In this document: piece by piece, positions 6,215-9,887 of the stretch | How positions within the stretch are numbered: the stretch's first letter is position 1 | Layout of the letters: every line of letters begins with the position of its first letter | Origin: an uncultured Victivallaceae bacterium | Lineage (GTDB): Bacteria; Verrucomicrobiota; Lentisphaeria; Victivallales; Victivallaceae | Assembly: GCA_934663655.1 (NCBI GenBank) | Contig: CAKUKT010000074.1 | Location: 1 to 9,887, forward strand | Direction: 5' to 3' | Length of the DNA stretch: 9,887 nt | Translations under genes and position numbers: made by a program | The notes under the pieces: model-generated | The model's input: only the letters and a program-made list of their open reading frames with translations | What the model was told of the DNA's origin: nothing | Databases searched by the model: none

Positions 6215-7117
6215 TCACTTCATCAGCAGCGACATCACCGCTTTCTGGACATGCAGACGGTTTTCGGCCTCGTCGAAGACGATCGAACGCTTCGGATCAT
6301 CCATAATTCCGGCGGAAACCTCCTCCCCGCGATGGGCGGGCAGGCAGTGGAGGAATTTCGCCTCCGGTTTGGCCAGACTGAATACCCGTTCATTCACCTG
6401 GTAGGGAAGGAAAATTTTCATCCGGCGCTCCTTCTCTTCCTCGAAACCCATGCTGACCCAAACGTCGGTATAGAAGTAATCGACATCGCGGGCGGCGCGC
6501 AGCGGATCCGGTTCCCAGCGGATATTGGCGGCATCGCCGATAAGCGACTGATCCGGACGCTCCTCTTCCGGCGCTGAAATCACCAGATTCATGCCGGTGA
6601 GCCTCGCGGCCAGAATCAGCGAATTGGCAATATTGCTGCGTCCGTCGCCATAGAACGCAGTGACGATCGAGGAATCAACCCGCCCGCTGTATTCGCGTAT
6701 GGTCAGAAGATCGGCGAGCAGCTGACAGGGATGAAAACTGTCGGTCAGCGCATTGATCACCGGAATGGAGGACTCCCGGGCGAGTTCCTCCACATCGGCG
6801 TGCGCAAACGTGCGGATCACGATCCCGTGCAGATAACGGCTCAACACTTTGGCCGTGTCGGCAACCGTCTCTCCCCGGCCGACCTGCATTTTGCTCTGAT
6901 CGAGGTAGAGCGGACGGCCGCCGAGTTCGCCGACCCCGACTTCAAAGGAGACCCGCGTCCGGGTCGAGGACTTGGCGAAAATCAACCCGATGCTTTTACC
7001 GGTCAGCGGGGTATAGGCGACTTTGCCGCGTTCCCGTTTGAGTTTGCCGGCAAGTTCAAAAATATTTTCCAGATCGTCGCGGGTGATGTCCCGCAACGTC
7101 AGCAGATCTTTTTTCAT
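6215..7117 (-). CDS. argF: Ornithine carbamoyltransferase
   Basis: This 300-aa cytoplasmic enzyme is of normal family length. It makes citrulline from carbamoyl phosphate and ornithine in arginine biosynthesis. The carbamoyl-phosphate site SSTRTR (50-55) and the HPCQ motif (129-132) are intact. The ornithine side has GDGRSNIANSL (157-167), D218 and the VSMG loop (221-224). The HCLP motif with the active-site Cys (257-260) is followed by AHRGEEV. Nothing essential is missing. The start is ATG 7117. Its SD, GAGGAG, lies inside the last Glu codons of argD, whose stop is only 3 nt upstream, so the two genes are co-transcribed and probably translationally coupled. A catabolic (arginine deiminase pathway) role is unlikely because the partner is argD and no arcA or arcC is nearby. 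Confidence 0.95.
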   Translation of the reverse strand: MKKDLLTLRDITRDDLENIFELAGKLKRERGKVAYTPLTGKSIGLIFAKSSTRTRVSFEVGVGELGGRPLYLDQSKMQVGRGETVADTAKVLSRYLHGIVIRTFAHADVEELARESSIPVINALTDSFHPCQLLADLLTIREYSGRVDSSIVTAFYGDGRSNIANSLILAARLTGMNLVISAPEEERPDQSLIGDAANIRWEPDPLRAARDVDYFYTDVWVSMGFEEEKERRMKIFLPYQVNERVFSLAKPEAKFLHCLPAHRGEEVSAGIMDDPKRSIVFDEAENRLHVQKAVMSLLMK

Positions 7118-7120
7118 CTT

Positions 7121-8326
7121 TCATTTCTCCTCGATCGTGGCTCCAAATTCCTTGAGCGCATCAGCGATCGCCGCCACCGCGGTATCCGCCTGTTCCCGGG
7201 TGATGATCAGCGGCGGCAACAGCCGCAGCACCGTCTCCCCGGCAGTCAGAGCCACGAGATGCCGTTTGAGCAGCAGATCCAACATCGGTCCGGCCGGCCG
7301 GTCGAGTACCACGCCCAGCATCAGACCGCGTCCCCGCACTTCCCGGGCAAACGGATAGGGGGCGATAACGCGTTCGAGCTCTCCTTTGAGGTAGGAACCG
7401 AGTTTGACGCAGTTTTCGAGCACTCCGTCGCGGTCAAAGGTCTCCTGCACCGCCAGCGCCGCCGCACAGGCGAGGGCGGTGCCGCCGAAAGTGCTCGCGT
7501 GAGTACCCGCCGTCAGGACATCGGCGAATTTCTTCCGGACGATGAATCCTCCCATCGGGAAACCATTGGCAATCGCCTTGGCCATCGACAGCACATCGGG
7601 GACAATGCCGAAACTCTGGAAGGCGAAACGGGTACCGAGTCGCCCCATGCCGCATTGAACCTCGTCACAGAGCATCAGAATGTCGCGCTCATCACAGAGC
7701 TGCCGGACCTTGCGGAGATATTCCGGATCGGCGGGCAGGATTCCACCTTCGCCCTGGACCATCTCCAGCATCACCGCGCACACCTGCGGAGTGATCGCCT
7801 TTTTCAGAGCATCGAAATCGTTGAAGGGCACCTGAATGAATCCCGGCATATCCGGTTCGAACCCCTTGCGGTACTTGGCCCGTCCGGTCGCCGCCAGCGT
7901 CGCCAGGGTACGCCCGTGGAAAGAGTTTTCCATCGTGATGATGATATTGCGACCCTTCGGATTGCCGTACTTGCGGGCGAGCTTGATCATTCCCTCATTG
8001 GCCTCGGCTCCGGAGTTGGCAAAGAAGACTTTGCCGTCAAAGGATTCCTTGATGAGTTTCTCCGCCAGGCGCGGCATGAGTTCGTTGTAATAGAGGTTGG
8101 AAATATGGACGAGTTTTCCCGCCTGCTCCCGGATCGCCTCCGTGACCCGGGGATGGCAGTGGCCGAGATTACATACCGAAATTCCGGCTGCGAAGTCGAG
8201 ATACTCCACCCCGTCGTCATCCCAGAGGCGGGCTCCTTCACCGCGGACGAAAAGCTGTTTCGGGGCATAGGTGGGGACGACGTATTGATGGTAACGTTCG
8301 ATGGTATCCTGATAAAGCCTGCTCAT
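7121..8326 (-). CDS. argD: N-acetylornithine aminotransferase
   Basis: This 401-aa class III PLP-dependent aminotransferase converts N-acetylglutamate semialdehyde to N-acetylornithine, using glutamate as amino donor. Numbering is from ATG 8326. SGAEANE (105-111) binds cofactor phosphate, SFHGRT (135-140) holds the ring-stacking aromatic region, and DEVQCGMGRLG (221-231) has the Asp pairing with the PLP nitrogen. SMAKAIANGFPMGG (247-260) has the Schiff-base Lys at about 250. STFGGTALACAAAL (278-291) is the usual C-terminal motif, with Thr where Asn is common. ATG 8326 is preferred because GGAG lies 8 nt upstream; ATG 8329, directly before it, is equally in frame. The frame stays open to a TTG at 8374, but that would lie inside the promoter region. 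A broader role (succinyl-DAP or succinylornithine aminotransfer) is possible in this family, but pairing with argF supports arginine biosynthesis. Confidence 0.94.
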   Translation of the reverse strand: MSRLYQDTIERYHQYVVPTYAPKQLFVRGEGARLWDDDGVEYLDFAAGISVCNLGHCHPRVTEAIREQAGKLVHISNLYYNELMPRLAEKLIKESFDGKVFFANSGAEANEGMIKLARKYGNPKGRNIIITMENSFHGRTLATLAATGRAKYRKGFEPDMPGFIQVPFNDFDALKKAITPQVCAVMLEMVQGEGGILPADPEYLRKVRQLCDERDILMLCDEVQCGMGRLGTRFAFQSFGIVPDVLSMAKAIANGFPMGGFIVRKKFADVLTAGTHASTFGGTALACAAALAVQETFDRDGVLENCVKLGSYLKGELERVIAPYPFAREVRGRGLMLGVVLDRPAGPMLDLLLKRHLVALTAGETVLRLLPPLIITREQADTAVAAIADALKEFGATIEEK

Positions 8327-8362
8327 CATCAAATCTCCATGCACTGTAGTGGGGAAATAAAT

Positions 8363-8390
8363 AATATAACCCAACTTTATGGAAAAGCAA
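8363..8390 (-). promoter_or_regulatory. Probable argD-argF promoter
   Basis: On the minus strand TTGCTT (8390-8385), a 16-bp spacer and TATATT (8368-8363) lie in an AT-rich 66-nt gap before argD. Shifting by two bases gives TATTAT with an 18-bp spacer. AAATAAAT (8355-8362) and ATTTATTT (8391-8398) flank it as an 8-bp inverted repeat. I could not recognise a convincing ArgR box. Predicted by eye. Confidence 0.45.
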
Positions 8391-8392
8391 AT

Positions 8393-9887
8393 TTATTTAT
8401 CGCGCAACTTCAACTGAAACACCGGAAAGCCGTTGATCTCACTGACCGGCAGGGGCAGATAACGCTGCAGCACTATTCGGGAAGGCGGGTTGACATTCAG
8501 AGTATAACCACTCACATATACCGGGCGGCCGGACGCGATGATTTCATCCACCGCCGCCGGGTTTTCGGAGAATACCAGCGGGTAGGGGAAGGTACCGCCG
8601 TGTTCAGCCAGATATTGCCGGTGCTTCTGATCCTGGTATGAATCAAATCCGGCGGGGGGAGCGGCGATTTTCTGCGGAGCTGTCACCATTTGCGCATATT
8701 CATAACAGCGGGAAACCGGGATGAGCCGTCGGCTGCTGCGGCCGGTAAAGAAGTATTCGGCCGCCCCCTGCTGAAATACCGTCAGAAGAACCGCATTGTC
8801 CGGTAACTGCTCACGCATCCGGCTGAGCAGTCCGATTTTGGCGGAACGCAGCCGGTCGTGCGGCAGCTGGGCCGCGTATGGATCCGGCCAGGGGGCAAAC
8901 GCAATCAACAGCGCCGCCGCCGCGGCGATCAGGTTTCCGGCTCGGCGCCAGCAGCGTTGAACCGCCAGGGTTGCCGCCGCCGCTCCTCCGAACAGCAGCA
9001 ATACGCGCACCGGCAGAAAGAAACGCTCATGGCAGGAGAAGTAGGGCAGATAAAGGGCTGTGGTCAGCACGGTAATTGCGGCCGTGAAGATCGCGTAGCT
9101 GCCGAGACGGCGTGCCGCTTCGCGGTCATAACGCCGCAGCAGCGGCCAGACAATGGCGATGATCAACGCGGGAATTGCCGCGAACCAGAGATTGAGGGAA
9201 GAGGCGTATTCGGAAAGATTGGAGGTGAAATTCTTCCAGCTGAAAACCATTCCCATGTAATCATAGGGCAGCGGCTCCCAGAAGTGATAGCCGCTGCGGA
9301 ACGGCGAACCGAACACCGGCCAATTGTATGCCCCATTGGCGACTACGACCGCGGCGGCGGGCAGTCCGGCCGCCGCCAGTGCCGCCGCCCACCGGGAAGG
9401 TTTCGGGCGCTGACGCAGCAGCGGCAGCACCACCAGCGCCGCCGCCGGCAGCGCGGTGGAACGCAACGATCCGGCAAGTGCACAGGCGAATCCGAACGCG
9501 AGACAGTCACCCGTCCGGAGTTCCTGCCGACGGTCGAGGCGCAGCCATAATATCGCGGCGACAATCAGCAGCAAGGTGTAGGGCACCTCGGTCATCACCA
9601 CATTGGTGAAGCGGGCGAAATCCCCGAAACAACTGAGTATCGCGGCGAGCAGCAGGCCACAGCCGGGGCCGGAGAGCCGGCGACCGAGTTCAAATGCGGC
9701 CGGCAGGGCGATGATTCCGGCGGCAAGACAACCGAAAAAGGCGCACAGTACGTTTCCCTCAAAAAAGAGCAGCGCCGGCGCGACGAAAAGCAGTGAAAAC
9801 CACGGCTGGTATCGCGAAGGATAATCCACTCCGTTCACGCGGATGGTGAAGCCGTGGCCGTCGAGGAGGTTCTGCATTGCCAGAGTA
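8393..9887 (-). CDS. GT-C type membrane glycosyltransferase, PMT/ArnT-like (5' end outside window)
   Basis: About 497 C-terminal residues are visible, and the frame is open to the window edge. A Met codon at 9877 lies in frame, but it falls inside the family pattern (ALA-x-NLL-x-GHGF, then SRYQPWFSLL). So the true start is upstream, beyond 9887. Eight or more hydrophobic helices span about residues 25-330 counted from that Met, followed by a soluble C-terminal part (about 335-494), probably periplasmic. TEVPYTLLL (96-104), NWPVFGSPFRSGY (185-197) and CHERFFLPVRVLLL (282-295) match the PMT_2/GT39-like superfamily. These enzymes move a sugar from a polyprenyl-phosphate carrier to a protein or lipid acceptor. 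The catalytic acidic residues of the first periplasmic loop are not in view. Acceptor and sugar cannot be told. The stop is 66 nt before argD on the same strand; a functional link to arginine synthesis is not apparent. Confidence 0.8.
   Translation of the reverse strand, partial: TLAMQNLLDGHGFTIRVNGVDYPSRYQPWFSLLFVAPALLFFEGNVLCAFFGCLAAGIIALPAAFELGRRLSGPGCGLLLAAILSCFGDFARFTNVVMTEVPYTLLLIVAAILWLRLDRRQELRTGDCLAFGFACALAGSLRSTALPAAALVVLPLLRQRPKPSRWAAALAAAGLPAAAVVVANGAYNWPVFGSPFRSGYHFWEPLPYDYMGMVFSWKNFTSNLSEYASSLNLWFAAIPALIIAIVWPLLRRYDREAARRLGSYAIFTAAITVLTTALYLPYFSCHERFFLPVRVLLLFGGAAAATLAVQRCWRRAGNLIAAAAALLIAFAPWPDPYAAQLPHDRLRSAKIGLLSRMREQLPDNAVLLTVFQQGAAEYFFTGRSSRRLIPVSRCYEYAQMVTAPQKIAAPPAGFDSYQDQKHRQYLAEHGGTFPYPLVFSENPAAVDEIIASGRPVYVSGYTLNVNPPSRIVLQRYLPLPVSEINGFPVFQLKLRDK

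Noticed and set aside
8341..8400. ArgR operator before argD
   Set aside because: The AT-rich 8-bp inverted repeat is too distant and too simple, and it does not match an ARG box pattern.

Overview
This is a GC-rich window, probably from a member of the phylum Lentisphaerota (Victivallis-like). The main clue is a pseudopilin-type protein with a [16 protein letters not shown] helix, a CLSNLKQ segment and a C-terminal DGH motif. That gene type is hugely amplified in Lentisphaerota and their Planctomycetota/Verrucomicrobiota relatives. The assignment rests on gene style only; there is no rRNA or other marker here.

Left part (1-4210, all on the minus strand). A three-gene operon reads right to left: a GH38 alpha-mannosidase (1401-4115), a prepilin-like H-X-DG protein (535-1404), and an M14 zinc-carboxypeptidase-like secreted protein that runs off the window (1-526). 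The first two genes overlap by ATGA. The last two are 8 nt apart, with the Shine-Dalgarno (SD) running on directly from the stop codon. One good sigma70-type promoter (TTGACT, 17 bp, CATAAT) precedes the mannosidase. Just downstream of its start point lies a cluster of TTGTAT/ATACAA hexamers forming two overlapping inverted repeats, which looks like a repressor operator. I infer an inducible unit for host- or plant-derived glycan or glycoprotein use.

Middle (4116-6214). A 451-nt divergent gap holds the operon promoter and several unexplained hairpins. It leads to a MarC-family membrane protein on the plus strand (4567-5178). A convergent gap of 224 nt carries two copies of a roughly 36-nt repeat. 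Then comes mntP on the minus strand (Mn2+ efflux; best start is TTG at 5990).

Right part (6215-9887, minus strand). argD (N-acetylornithine aminotransferase) and argF (ornithine carbamoyltransferase) form a tight pair 3 nt apart, catalysing two steps of arginine biosynthesis. They sit behind a likely promoter in an AT-rich gap. Upstream of argD is the 3' part of a GT-C type membrane glycosyltransferase (PMT/ArnT-like), whose N-terminus lies beyond the window.

The housekeeping genes look ordinary. The parts worth a second look are the glycosidase/pseudopilin/peptidase operon with its operator, the Arg at the pseudopilin -1 position, and the repeat-bearing or structured intergenic segments. 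I did not find a clear-cut new defence or mobile system.
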